NCBI GenBank assembly: GCA_026874595.1
Contig: CM049316.1
Span: 43,353,695 to 43,417,694 of the forward strand
DNA length: 64,000 bases
Source of the DNA: Sipunculus nudus
Lineage: Eukaryota; Annelida; Sipuncula; Golfingiida; Sipunculidae
Direction: 5' to 3'
Both the position numbers and the translations under genes were made by a program. This document shows, one piece after another, positions 1 through 11,406 of this stretch (its first letter is position 1; the number at the start of each line of letters is the position of its first letter). Under the pieces are notes generated by a model. The model was not told where the DNA came from and did not search any database. It saw nothing but the letters and a program-made list of their open reading frames with translations.

Positions 1-119
1 CCAAAGTACAGATCAGAATAATGGAAAATTTGATACAAAAGCTAAAGTATCTGAACAACTAATGCAGAGATCACCATGATTTTTTGCATGGATATTGACC
101 ATTAAGTGTTTTTATTAGT

Positions 120-1330
120 TTTTGCAGACTGGTGGAGCCACCTGTATTTTTGTATCCGCCAAAACGAAGTTTTGCGGATACTATGTTTTTGACCGAGTTC
201 CTCCGCCGCGGCGGCGTTCGTTTCCAGAGAGCTCCTCGGAGACTAATGGACCGATTTTTCCCAAACTTACACCTATTATCGGGTCACATGTAAACTGGTG
301 CCTAACCAATTTGCATTGACCTCTGAACTTTCCTCTCTATCCAGTGTCCATTTGTGGGTCTGTTTCCACTCATAAACCCTCATATCTCGGGAACCGTTTG
401 ACCGATCAAGAAATAAAATTGATACAAATGTAGCCCTTGGATTGCTTTATAACATACACAAAAAATGGTGGCGCCACCTGTAACCATGTTTGCACAGTGT
501 CCATCTGTTCATCTGCCTTGGGTTAAAATCACTCATATCTCTGCAGTGAATTGACTAATTCACCTGAAATTCGTCATGTGTATACATCCAGGATAGCTTT
601 CTTGATTTTATGACAGGTGGCGCCACCTACGTTCACGTTCACGCTGATGACATCCAAGCTTATATCTCGGGAACCGTTTGACCGATCAGGAAATAAAATT
701 TATACAAATGTAGCCCTTTGATAGCTCTGTAACATACACAAAAAATGGTGGCGCCACCTGTAACAATGTTTGCACAGCGTCTGTCTGTTAGTCTGCCGTG
801 GCCTAAAATTACTCATTTCTCTGTAGTGGTTCGACATAACTGCCTATAATTTTGCAGGTTTATACATTGTGGACAGCTTTCTTGATTTTATGACAGGTGG
901 CGCCACCTACATTCTAGTTAACGCTGGACACATCCAAGCTCATATCTCAGGAACCATTTGACCGATTGGGCCAAAATTGTGCATGTGTTTAGATCTCATA
1001 ATAGGTCTTTATCATACACAAAACTGGAGGGGTTACCTGCAAAGATTTTTGCACAGTGTTTGTCTGTTTGTCTGCCATGGGCAAAAATGGCTCATATACA
1101 TGTAGTGGTTTGACTTTTCTGCCTAAAATTTTGCAGGTGTATACAACTTGGACAGCTTTCTGGATTTGTGGTAGGTGGCACAACCTACATACACATTTAG
1201 GCTGCAGACATCCATGCTAATATGCAACATACCTCACTCTATTTCCCCTTGCCACTCAATCCATGCCTCACTATTTGATTTTGGCAGATACATGTAGTCA
1301 CTTGTCTGTTACCCGTATTCTAGTTTTAAA
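120..1330 (-). repeat. Palindrome-centred tandem-repeat element, copy A
   Basis: Tandem units each contain the palindrome GGTGGCGCCACC (467, 616, 747, 896; decayed copies follow near 1030 and 1173). Spacings alternate at about 149 and 131 bp, so the true unit is a dimer of about 280 bp. Read on the minus strand, the element opens at about 1330 with AACTAGAATACGGG. Near its other end (152-181) lies a hairpin, GTATCCGCC...GCGGATAC. The same opening, array and hairpin recur at 21.9 kb and 43.3 kb, so this is one dispersed family. Short terminal inversions, a central minisatellite and a terminal hairpin resemble non-autonomous Helentron/'pearl' elements of bivalves. That assignment is inferred; the repetition is seen directly. 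Small open frames inside are repeat shadows. Confidence 0.8.
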
Positions 1331-1899
1331 AGTTTACACATTTTTCTCTATTTTTGAGATATATAAATACAGACTTAATCTTGGCCTGTTGGTTAATCTG
1401 TTTGATGCTTCAGTTGAATGGGTATATACTACCATTCTGGTGATAAAATTTCCTTTTGCGAATCTCTTCCCAGTCAGCTGAGCGTCATGACCCATGGGTC
1501 ACTTGTTAGTACTTGTATGAGTTTATAGCATTATTGGCTTCAATACATCATGCTTAGTGAAAACACCATAAGCTTATCATGAACATTTTGGGTCTGCACT
1601 GTATCTGGTTCCATATTATATTTTATTTTAATGCAATCTGTATGATTTAAATGCAAACTGGCTTGGGAAATCAAATCTAGGTACATTTCAAAATATGCCT
1701 ATGGATTGATGGATGCGAGATAAGATGTACATGTCACAATAATAATACACTATTTATCTGTCTCTTAACATCAAACATGCCTCTGTTTATCCATGGTTTA
1801 TTAATCAAAGGTCAGATTGTGCCAGGTAACTTGTTTGTCTGTGACCTACTCTGTCCAGTACTCTTATGTAATTAGCACCAGCAGTCACCAGCAATGTGG
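1331..1899. other. Intergenic, no gene seen
   Basis: AT-rich sequence. Around 1475-1512 it carries CAGCTGAGCG followed by GACCCATGGGTC, which resembles the 3' end of the AGCTCAGCTGA repeat family seen at 40.4-42.1 kb and 13.5 kb. No coding signal was recognised. Confidence 0.4.
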
Positions 1900-2180
1900 C
1901 AGCTGGCCCATGCTTGCCTCAACAATAGGCACATCCTGGGCAGTTACTGGACAAGAACTGAGTCTGTTCAGCATTATTTGCTGATATGCTTCATAATCAA
2001 GAGGCTCACAGAAAGTAATAGAAAGTAATATGTATTACTCTATTACTTAGCCTTCTATTTCTATTACTATTACTATTACAGCTCAAATTTTTGAGTCTAT
2101 TACTATTACTATTACATGGAAAAAGCTGTAATAGTCTATTACTATTACTATTACTTATTACTATTACCCCATGTCTGGTT
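1900..2180. repeat. Dispersed repeat with (TATTAC)n tract, copy 1
   Basis: Contains ACAATAGGCA, then GTTACTGGACAAGAA, then AGAAAGTAATA and a long CTATTACTATTAC microsatellite (about 2028-2170). The same order of motifs occurs, more diverged, at 4150-4430. The two are therefore copies of one repeat with an internal A/T-rich trinucleotide tract. Confidence 0.6.
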
Positions 2181-3199
2181 ATATTGTGTGTGTTTGCGTA
2201 TTTTGTGCGAACGAGGGTCTTTGTTTAATTTACCAAACAAATTAAATTTTAAATAATGGTCATGTTTAGTTTCAATTATATAAAAGTAATGTAAAGTAAA
2301 TTATATTTTCCATCGGAAATTATTCTATCATTCCTTAATATGCTATGTATAGCTAAAATTAAAGAACTTGAAGCAATGAAATCATGTACATAATAGGATT
2401 AATTAGTAAACATCAAAGAAAACATACCCCATTTTCGGGGTCTCCCGTTAATTAAATGATCAACTGGATTACCAGGCTCTAGCTGACACTGTACCCAGAA
2501 CTCGTTTATTGTTAAAACAACATCATGTCATCACTGGTCCATGTCCGGTTTAGAATATTTTACTGCTTTTACAGAGCTGCAAAAAATATTGGTTAAATCC
2601 CAAACTGATATTTAGGGGAAATTTTAAATAAAACCTAGATTAAAGGGGGAGGGGGTCAAATATATCATACTAAAATTATATATTTATTTAAACCTTTAAA
2701 TTCTAATTATTTGTTTCCATATATAATAATACACATTAGTATTTTATATTTAAGAGATTGCATAGTCAATAATCTTGTTAAATGAAAAATCAATTAGGTC
2801 ACGGGACTTCCCTAGCCAATTACATACTAGGGTCTCTTTTATTGTTAAAATCATATTATAGTCTCTAGTTAAACGAATTAATATTTCATATTTCACCACA
2901 TTCACCACATATACAATTTCTACACGAATTACACAAAAATAAATGTATTGCCATTTCACACTTATAAACTTACCAGATATGTACGGAAAGAGGCCTGGGA
3001 AATATTGATGCTGTTCAGATAAACGCCGCATATCATCAGACAGACGCTATTGGTAGAATACATTGTGTGCCCTCTAATTATTTATTTAAAGAAACAATTC
3101 AAAATAAAAGTTGAACAAGTTAATATTCACATAAATGGAAAGACGTTTTTGGAATGTTTGCTTTCAGTTGAACGGGGTAATTCCAGATTAACTATATCG
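2181..3199. other. Intergenic, no gene seen
   Basis: AT-rich, with short open frames only and no recognisable motif or codon bias. The open frame at 2750-3031 on the minus strand is not supported by anything beyond its length. Confidence 0.4.
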
Positions 3200-3420
3200 C
3201 TACGATAAAAAGTGTTCCACAAAGCGTCTCTCTCTTCCTTTCTCCCTCCCCCTCTCTCTCTCTGTGTCATAGTGTACAGAAATTGAACTTGATACACAGA
3301 AAAGTCGGATCACTGCCGATGGGAATCGAGTCCATGACCTTCCGATTGCCGATGATGCGAGAGAGAGAGAGAGAGAGAAAGAAAGAAAGAGAGAGAGAGA
3401 GAAAGGGGGGGGGGGGTGCA
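3200..3420 (-). repeat. SINE remnant flanked by (GA/CT)n and poly-G
   Basis: The central part (about 3275-3350) matches the SINE at 12.9 kb: ACACAGAAA, then CTGCCRATGGGAAT, then CCATG-CCTTC. On the minus strand GGACTCGATTCCC (3321-3333) is a degenerate tRNA B box. The A box is missing and is replaced by a GAGAGA tract (3358-3402) and a G run (3404-3417). This is a truncated tRNA-derived SINE in low-complexity DNA, and the long minus-strand Ser/Leu-rich open frame is its shadow. Confidence 0.5.
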
Positions 3421-4149
3421 CTTTGGAAATGGATGCTGTTCAGATAGACGCTCCGTGTACGTATTTTAAATATTTTGGAAAACGAAACGATTCAATAATA
3501 TGACTGTGTTTTTGTTAGTTCAGTGTTATTACGACATTAATTGTTAGTTGTGTGTATTCTCATCTGTAAGTACTCAGTTAATGAAAAAGTTTTCTACTCC
3601 ATGTCTACTCAGTTGATGCATCTGATTTGTTTTATCATCTAAACGCTATGGATCACCAAGTACTTAATCCCGGTAACATAACAATATCTTTTGATTGTTA
3701 CATTTCAAACGGTATATGTTGTTTAATTAGTCAATGTTAATGTAAGAAATCCCATAAAAATTTATTCGTATTAATATTCTTTATTGTCCCTTGATGAGAA
3801 CTTTACTTACACACAGAACCATTACAATGCATCAAATTTGAATCTGAGATAGGAAGTACATGTTCCAAGATGGTTTGGTTGGGCTACTTTGAGGTTTTTG
3901 TCCTAAATCCTATACGGGGGGGGGGGGGGGGGTGGGTGATCACTGATATATCCCTTAACAAAAGCAAAGTCAACAAACTTGGTGCCTGAATGAGCACGCA
4001 TGTGCTTTATAATTTAACTAATTTTAGTAATCAAAACCAGTAGCCTATGGGATGTACTCTGCTATATCATGGCTGTCGCTTGTTCTGGCCAGAAAAGTGT
4101 CCTGGGTAATCAGAACCACTGGTCAACACATAGATTACAGCTGGTCAAA
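3421..4149. other. Intergenic with G17 run
   Basis: No gene seen. A run of 17 G lies at 3916-3932. The rest is ordinary AT-rich sequence. Confidence 0.4.
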
Positions 4150-4430
4150 GCACACCAGGCCAGCAGAGCAGCTCAAGGCACACTGGATGCTATAACAATA
4201 GGCATATCTTAGAAAGTCACTGGACAAGAATAAGTCAGCTCAGTATCATCTGATCACATGCTTAATGGCATATCAGGAAATGGGAAATAATAGAAGATAA
4301 TATATATTTCTCTTATTATATTATCATGACAATTACAGCCCCGTTTTTATCTTTTATATTGCTATTACTTTGAAAATCTGAAAATTTCTATTACTATATA
4401 TCATAATATTATTCTATCTCTGGTGTGCTA
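4150..4430. repeat. Dispersed repeat with (TATTAC)n tract, copy 2
   Basis: Diverged counterpart of 1900-2180, sharing ACAATAGGCATATC / GTCACTGGACAAGAA / AGAAGATAATAT and a decayed CTATTACTAT tract, in the same orientation. Confidence 0.55.
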
Positions 4431-5165
4431 GATTTGTTGATCCAAACAATTCAGGAACAGTGATTAAGAAGCATTTAAGCTAATATCATGGTCCTCATAT
4501 CACCCATGAGAGGCATTTGTGTTTGATTTTTACCAAATACGGCATGGCTGACTTTCACATTGACCTTGAGCAACTTCCAATGAGCGACACTTAGGAAAAT
4601 ATATGAGATCTGGATCTTTTGGTCATCAATTCAGAACAAGTCAGTGGAGCCAGTATAAATCAATTCCAATTCAATTCCAATTTATTTTATTTTCACTTTT
4701 TTTCAATTCCTATCATTTTAAATTCAGTAAATTTTCCCTTCAATTCCAATTCAATTCCAGTTCAATTAAGAATTGACCCCAGGTCTGTTCCTGGACAATT
4801 TAGTCACCAAAAAAGTCAGCTTTGGCCACGCAGTGTCTGTTACAAGATCAAAGATACTTATGCTCCTGGTTTACTCTCAGCCCTATTACGTTAAATGTGA
4901 GTACAGGGATCATACAGCCTATATTCTACATCAGGCCAGGTAACCTTGTTCAAAGTTATGGCCAGCCGCAACTGCAGAGGGCAGTTGCCTTAAATTTCAT
5001 ATTAATGATGCATCATCTATTTGTATAACTGACTTAATACCTAGAAAAGAAACGTATCACAGTGTTTGTTACAACAATTAGTCAGAGTGAACAATGTAAA
5101 GTTTAAAGGAATAAAGTAAAATAATCAAGTTTTTTTCTTATTCTATTTTTTTGTTAAAAAAATTC
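4431..5165. other. Intergenic with CAATTCCAATT microsatellite
   Basis: A degenerate (AATTCC)n tract runs from about 4658 to 4772. No coding region was recognised. Confidence 0.45.
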
Positions 5166-6400
5166 GTTATGCAAAATTCGATATCTGGTTCTTAAAAAAT
5201 GTGCCTAAAAATCGTGGATTTAGCCTAAAATGGTAATTAGTATCATAAGCAATGGATCACTTTTTAATTGTAAGAATAAAATGTATTAAGGACATCACCG
5301 CATTATATTCAGCATGTTGCTAGTGATATATTTGTTGAACATGAAAAAAAAATAAACCTGAATGAAAGAGAAACAGTACAAAATGTACTACAAATATTAA
5401 CGCCATTGATCATGCACGAAAGCTTTCTGTTTAACAATGGACACTCAACAAACATAAACAAATATTTCAAACACTGAAGGTTATTAATCTAATAGAGAGG
5501 CATGGTAACTCAAAAGTGAAAATAAAAATGCATCTCTTTATACTGATGTGAACGTGAAGATGTAACAAAATATCAGCAGAACCTCATATACCGAAAGCCA
5601 TACAAAGCTATGCCACAAGTATATATCCGCTTTAGTTTCCACAAGCAAATACCAAATTATGTATATATGCCAAATTGATAGAACTCGTGAGATTACAAAC
5701 TCATCAGGAATCAGTGGGTATGATCATCTAATAAATTACAAACTAAATACAATAATCGGAGAAATTTGGTTGGAAGTAAAATATACTGGTAAATTCATAC
5801 ATAAAATATGTATGCCCAGGCAGAATTTCTAGAATACCTGCAGTGAATTCTTCAGTGAATTATTAGCATTTTTGTGTATATTTCAGGTGTTCCCGTCGTC
5901 ATTAAATATCATCTTTTCTGTATTATTATTATTTTAACAATTTTAGGACATATCTATACAAATTCAGAATGCGTGAAATTGTTGTGTCCTGGCGTAAGAG
6001 CGTTAGACAAAGGATAATTGAGCGAGTCTCACGGTCAATGCGTGAGAAATGGCGTGAGTGATTACTATTTAGTATAATATTAAAGTCATTTATGATCCAG
6101 AAAGAAACCCATAAAAAATACATCGAAGTAAAACATAACGAAGTATATTTCCTGCCGGTAATAATGTTGACGTCATTGGTCAGTTCTTTAATTTAAATAA
6201 TAATAACCACTTAAAAAAAATTTGAATAAGTAATAATTTAAATAAATAAGGTTTGGAAAGTTAAAATATTTGTAAGCTTCAACAGAAAACATTGGTGCAG
6301 TGTTCACATTCGTTTGGGGAAAGAGAAAACAGAGGTGCCAAGATAAGCTACAGATAGGATACATGTGTGACTGTCCAAAACTGCTCACTTTATTGAGGTT
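5166..6400 (+). repeat. 1.2-kb low-copy repeat, copy 1
   Basis: Begins at GTTATGCAAAATTCGATATCTGG and ends at CCAAAACTGCTCACTTTATTGAGG. It aligns over its whole length, in the same orientation, with 11407-12620, and in part with 9530-10140. Shared internal landmarks include CACTTTTTAATTGT.AGAATAAAATGTATT, GCTAGTGATATATTTGTTG, AATGAAAGAGAAACAGTACAAAATG and ATACCGAAAGCCAT. No transposase and no clear terminal repeats are visible. Its class is unknown. Confidence 0.75.
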
Positions 6401-8876
6401 TATTTAAGCCTAGATATCCTGAAAACGTTTGAGACAACTTAAAAAGTTCTGGCTTTTTTTCCATGCCCACAGCTAGAATGTTCTTCTGTAGTAAAACCTT
6501 GAGAATTTCCTTATCTTGAGAGATATGTTTATACTGCACAGAATATCACTCCCCCCCCCCCCCCATCTATACATATATTAAGTTCCTAAAAATGTGTCTT
6601 CTCATATAATATGTATTAGACCTGTTCATCATTCTTTTCCATGTGTAAGGTATAATTTGTAAAATGGAAATCTATCGGAAGCAATCAGATCTTATTTGAT
6701 GTTCTCTTTAAAAAAATATTTGAAAAAAGGCACAGGGCAGCCCCTCGGTCCTAGGAGACATGCCATATTGAAAACTTAAAACAGCTCAAGATCTACTTTC
6801 TGCTTTAAAAAAACTTGATCACCGCTCTCAGAGTTGCACAGGATTACTATGATCACTGCCTAGAGGCCATTTGGAGTTCTAACTCCTCTAAAGTTCCGTA
6901 GCACGAATTTCCATGTAGGGCCAACGTGTGCTCAAATATGTTTTTGTCATTATTCTTAGAATAAACATCTAATCATGTTCTAACTTTGTATGCTGGCAGC
7001 CTGAAGTGTTTTAATGAGACCAAGGAGTTTATAGTAGATTGGAGATCAAACGCCGTTAATGGCCATGACGAATGCTGTTGACTGGAGGATCATAAAACTG
7101 TAATAATGGAAAAGAGAGATGCCGCTGATAAACCCGGTGCTTAGTTGATAAAGCGCGAGAATCCTCCCTTCGACGTCACTTCAGTACTCGATCCTTCCGA
7201 ATTAAACCAACTCTTTTTGCAAGTAAAGTTTAAATTTCCTTATATTTGGATAATTTAAGGTAATGATAAGAACAATATTCAGTTGTCACTTGGTAAAAAG
7301 TATTTTAATATAAACGTCCTAAACATGTGACCTCTCTATATATACCTATTGCACATGATTCTGATTTACGGATTTTAACACTCTCAACTGACGTGCTTAA
7401 GAAACCGGTCCCAACAGGCACACGATAACATTATTGCGCTTTTCATGTCTTTATTGCATTTAGTGATTAGCAGACACGTGAGGTTCCCCGAGATGGATCT
7501 TCAGTCTGATATAAACTCCTTGAATAGACACATTATTTCAAACAAACAAACCAACCAATACAAAGATTTTGCCCGGTAGTCTCGACTTTCAAGGTGGTCA
7601 AATTAGGTTTTTGCAATGTAGCTGACATAATATAGGTCACAGAGACCTAATTTGGGGTTTCAAGGTAGGCTTTCCTAGGAACTCCATGGATATTAAATTA
7701 TACGTTTCTGGTTCTAGGGCTGTGCTTCAAGTATCTTCTGATCTGCACCGTATCTGTACTACGTACGGCGCAATATCAGATCCTTCTATTTTAGATTGAC
7801 TGTGTATATCTCATTATGGACGTGTGTACGCGCATTGTATACGCCTAAACATCTGCAAAAAATGGAACGCACCGAAACGGATCAGAGAGATGTTAAGCCG
7901 ATTTGCGGATGACAAAGATTCCCAGACTTTCCTGCTAAGTATCAGGCTAAGGCCATCGGATGAAGTTAAAATATATTGGCAAACTTCTTTCTGATTGGTA
8001 TTCTAGTAATATGAAAAGGGGCACGCAAAACATTTCCGACAGAAAATGTTACGTATTTATAAAAATATATTTGACGTATTGAACACTGCGGAGCATACAT
8101 ACGTACGGACTAAAGTTGATTTATATAGCTTAGATGATTTTCAGTCAGCTGGGTTTAAAATAAACATGAACAAAGGCCTGGAGGCACAAATAGTCTCTCG
8201 CTATATGTTACTCAGAAAATATAGCATCAGTGATACCCATATTTATGCAAACTTTTACAAGAACCCCTTTTTTAGATAAAACCAAAAAAAACTTGCAAAA
8301 TACCAATTGGACTAAAAAAAGAAAACACATAATCAGCTTTTTAGTTATCCAGATGACCCTGTTTGAACCGGGGGATGTAATTTGAACAAGAGATAACGAG
8401 GGACAGGTTATCAAAAATAGGTTCCTGTCATGGTTTTGGCCAAGGGATAAACCTGTATCATATCATGCTAACTACTCCTGCCGATGCTGGAATAATTGGT
8501 ACTAGGTTATGTATACGAACACCTGAAATTGTAAAAGTGTGTGATTGGTAACATTTGGATTTGCCTAAAAAAAACTGAAATCAAACCATTCAAGTCAGAC
8601 ACATTTAATTTTTCTTGGTCTAAAAACATTTGACTATGATAGGAAAAGTAAAGTTTAAACATTTTCTGACTAATTGATGATTAAGCAGAAAATACCACTT
8701 CATTCACAGAGAGTAAGCTACCACAGGAAGATGGCAGGCATAAATCACATAGCAGTGAAATAATTAAACATTTCTAAAAAATTTGGTAATGCTTCGACAA
8801 GAATTTAAGCAGAAAGATTTGGCACCATATACGCAAACATGTAAAAAATGTGATCAGCAACAAGTCCTGTTGAAAC
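6401..8876. other. Intergenic, scattered old repeats
   Basis: No gene seen. A C14 run lies at about 6551. The segment 7630-7740 (AATATAGGTCACAGAGACCTAATTT...) is related to the pair at 20.25-20.47 kb. The open frame at 8046-8279 has no supporting motif. Confidence 0.4.
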
Positions 8877-8889
8877 ATGTCTGAAAATA

Positions 8890-9335
8890 GTATTCACTGC
8901 TTGCTCCAAGTAATCCTTGCATGTGATGTGTTGATACAAAAGTATTCTTGTTTACTGACTTATTTGAAGGTAGTTAGAAAAGACCACTACTTGACCACTG
9001 AAAGTCGTTTAACAGAATTGGCGCCACTGCAGGTTAAAACACATGGGTTTCACACGATCGAAGTGCCTGAAAAAATTGGTGGAGTGTTTCATGAGATAAA
9101 GGTAAAAGAGTTAGCACCATATTTGGAAGCATGTGAAATCAGACAATTTCGCGATCAATAAAATAATTCTATTCAATAAAATAGTCAATATGTTCCTCTT
9201 TTGCTCCAAGGAATCTTTGCATATGGTTTGTAGGTTAAAGTGTTCTTTTTTACTAACTAATCTGAAGGAAAGTTGGCCCCAAAAAGCGTTAAACAGAGGT
9301 GGCGTCATCAACAGATTACAATCACATGTCACTTA
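8890..9335. repeat. Diverged tandem duplication (unit about 300 bp)
   Basis: The 8898 segment (TTGCTCCAAGTAATCCTTGCAT...) is repeated from about 9201 (TTGCTCCAAGGAATCTTTGCAT...). Matches continue through TATTCTTGTTTACTGAC / GTTCTTTTTTACTAAC and TTTAACAGAATTGGCGCC / GTTAAACAGAGGTGGCGTC. A 94-residue open frame (8877-9161) runs through the first unit. The second copy does not preserve that frame, so the frame is probably incidental. Confidence 0.55.
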
Positions 9336-9529
9336 GGTCCTGGGTAAGTAAAATTTGGTAAAGAAAGCATGCAGGGGTCTTAGAGATTTTTTTATAAAAG
9401 AATGGGGCGGTCCGGACGGACGGACGAACGGAGAGCCGCGGACCATTTTAATTGTTTTCTTTCATTACTTACTTACGGGGGACTTACGGGGGACTTATAA
9501 AACGAGAGAGAACACATAACGTATAACCA

Positions 9530-10140
9530 ATATAAATACAAGATATCATGTGACACAGCTTTCTGTTTGATCAATAATGAAAACTCAAATATCGTCTCGG
9601 GTACTGATGGTCACATATATATTAAGGGGCAACCAAAACTGAAAATAACAAAATCTCTGTTTATACTGATACAAAGTTCAGATGTATCAAAATGCCAGCA
9701 GTACCTCATAACCGAAAGACATACAAAGCTATACAATGCCCGGACAGTCGAGTGGTAAAACGAGGGTTGGAAACATTTGAATAGAAAAAATTGATGTTGG
9801 AAATATCCTCACATAAACCTAGGTGTTTTTCATAAATGGCCATTCCACCAAAACAAACGTTCTTTAAAATTTAATAACATAGGATTGAAATTTAACTTTA
9901 ATTCCATAACAGTTTACTATTTATATTTAGTGTTACATATTTGTCATATTACATATCTTTTTCCTATCTGTGGCATTGAAAATTTCACAGGACCATCAAA
10001 CTTGATATTTTGAATATTTTTGAGGTAGCTTAAAAACTTTCTTTTTCATGCTCATAACTAGACTCTTCCGTTGTAAGGCCTTTGAAAATTTCCTTATCTT
10101 AAAAGATATTTTTAACTGAACACACTCGCCGAATATTCCC
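9530..10140 (+). repeat. 1.2-kb low-copy repeat, partial copy 3
   Basis: The stretch 9550-9745 matches the middle of copies 1 and 2 (CTTTCTGTTT..CAAT, TTTATACTGATA, AAGTTCAGATGTA.CAAAATGCCAG, CCGAAAGACATACAAAGCTATAC). The stretch 10025-10120 matches sequence just beyond copy 1 (6430-6545: TTGAGAATTTCCTTATCTT, AGATAT). It is broken and diverged. A GGACGGACGGACGAACGG block precedes it at 9415. Confidence 0.55.
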
Positions 10141-10367
10141 CCGAGACACAGCCTTCAACAGTCTCAGGAAACTCCGGATGAGTCAGAGCTAGAGGTGAAT
10201 TGACTGGTAAAAAACCTGGGGAGGGGGATATGTTTGGAAGGAAGACTTGATCTTTAGAGGCCTGGAGCATTTATGAGCCATTCATAGTAATAAATATTCA
10301 TATGTAGGTAAAAAGTATACTCGAATAAGAGTGACGCCTTTTTGACTTGCTAATTAATTATCACACG

Positions 10368-10371
<4 letters not shown>

Positions 10372-10420
<49 letters not shown>
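10372..10420. repeat. (TA)n microsatellite
   Basis: An uninterrupted TA tract. It directly precedes the block shared with the hammerhead-bearing element at 32.3 kb, so it may be part of that element rather than an independent microsatellite. Confidence 0.9.
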
Positions 10421-10423
<3 letters not shown>

Positions 10424-10800
10424 TTTTCTACAAAAACAACTGCTAGAGTGCTGCTATGACACCAGCGCTTTATATTTACTTTATAATCTAAGTAAATTTT
10501 ATGAACACAATCCTTGTACCGGTGATGTTTATTTTGTCTTAGTTTTGTCTGATGGACCTGACACTGTCTTTTTTTAATAACGCCGGCCTTCAATAGAAGC
10601 CGGCCTTGTTTAGACGCCGGGTGAAAGCAGCGTCTGAAAAAAAAAACGCCCGGGCGTCTATTCAAGGAAATACGCTATACAAATAAAGAGGAATAAAAAA
10701 TGGACACATTTTTACTACTCCATAGTTTCGTGCAACATATTATTGCACTCATCAGATCAGACTGCATGAAAATTAGACAGAGCGAATATCTATATAGCGA
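10421..10800 (-). mobile_element. Small element with hammerhead-ribozyme-like core, copy 1
   Basis: The segment just after the TA tract (GGTTTTCTACAAAAACAACTG..AGAGTGCTGCTATG) matches 32308-32360. About 230 bp on, the minus strand carries a hammerhead-like core (listed separately). The same order (TA tract, block, core) holds at 32.3 kb. Hammerhead motifs with a very short stem III are known in Penelope-like retroelements and in retrozymes. No reverse transcriptase is visible, so a truncated or non-autonomous copy is inferred. Between the two blocks (10578-10660) lie GC-rich short hairpins built on GCCGGCC and CGCCCGGGCG. Confidence 0.55.
10703..10768 (-). ncRNA. Hammerhead-ribozyme-like motif (type I, minimal stem III)
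   Basis: On the minus strand the sequence reads CTGATGAG (10755-10748). Stem II pairs GTGCAA with TTGCAC (10748-10743 and 10735-10730) around a 7-nt loop. GAAA follows at 10729-10726. Stem III is a 4-bp helix pairing ACTA with TAGT around a 5-nt loop (10726-10714). The expected cleavage triplet GTA ends at 10713. All invariant core nucleotides of the hammerhead are present. Stem I is weak here, with only isolated pairs, so activity of this copy is doubtful. The motif is seen directly; membership of a retroelement is inferred. Confidence 0.7.
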
Positions 10801-10835
10801 GGTTCTATAACGAGATTTCACCATTATTCCATTGA

Positions 10836-10897
10836 GGCACAGGGGGAGGGGGTTCGAACCAGGGACCTTTCAACGCCTAAACCACTTGGTTACGTTA
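10836..10897 (-). repeat. tRNA-like SINE fragment
   Basis: The minus strand reads GTAACCAAGTGGTTTAGGC (A-box-like) and, about 15 nt later, TGGTTCGAACCCC (B-box-like). Spacing is shorter than in a normal tRNA and no acceptor stem closes, so this is a SINE head or tRNA relic rather than a functional tRNA gene. Confidence 0.5.
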
Positions 10898-11406
10898 TAC
10901 ACTAGATTAAATGACTTATACTCGTTAATGTCAATAGATTTGAGATTTATTTTGGTGTTTTACTTCCAATAGTTCTGTGACGTAGCCGTGAACACATGAC
11001 TCAGTAGGCACTTATATTTGGCTTGTTAGCTTATCTTGAGTCTGAATACAAGCTACACTGGGGAATGTTTGTGAAAGGGCATCAATCATGTTGTATTGAT
11101 ATCGTGGTAGACAGCTGCTAATCTAAACGTGAGGCTACAAATGCCGCATTTACACAAAAGAATACATGTGAAATCACAAACCAAACTCGTGCGAGCCATG
11201 CCTGTATACATGCGGTCACAAAAATCAACAGGTTGCAGAGGAATTTACCAATATGCTGAGTTGAAACGGAAATTTAAGTATACTAAATATAGCAAACGAT
11301 TATTGAACTTTTTAAAGCCTATTCGTCATCTTGTCATGTAAACCATACAGTAGGGCATTATATATAAAAATCTAGTTATATACTAAACGAGCGAATTATT
11401 TCTATC

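Noticed and set aside
3200-3421. Ser/Leu-rich minus-strand protein
   Set aside because: Translation of a GA/CT microsatellite and a SINE fragment.
10354-10665. 103-residue minus-strand open frame
   Set aside because: Ends in an (IY)n stretch translated from the TA microsatellite; overlaps the hammerhead-type element.
10836-10897. Possible functional tRNA gene
   Set aside because: A- and B-box-like motifs are present, but the spacing is short and no acceptor or anticodon stem closes; kept only as a SINE relic.
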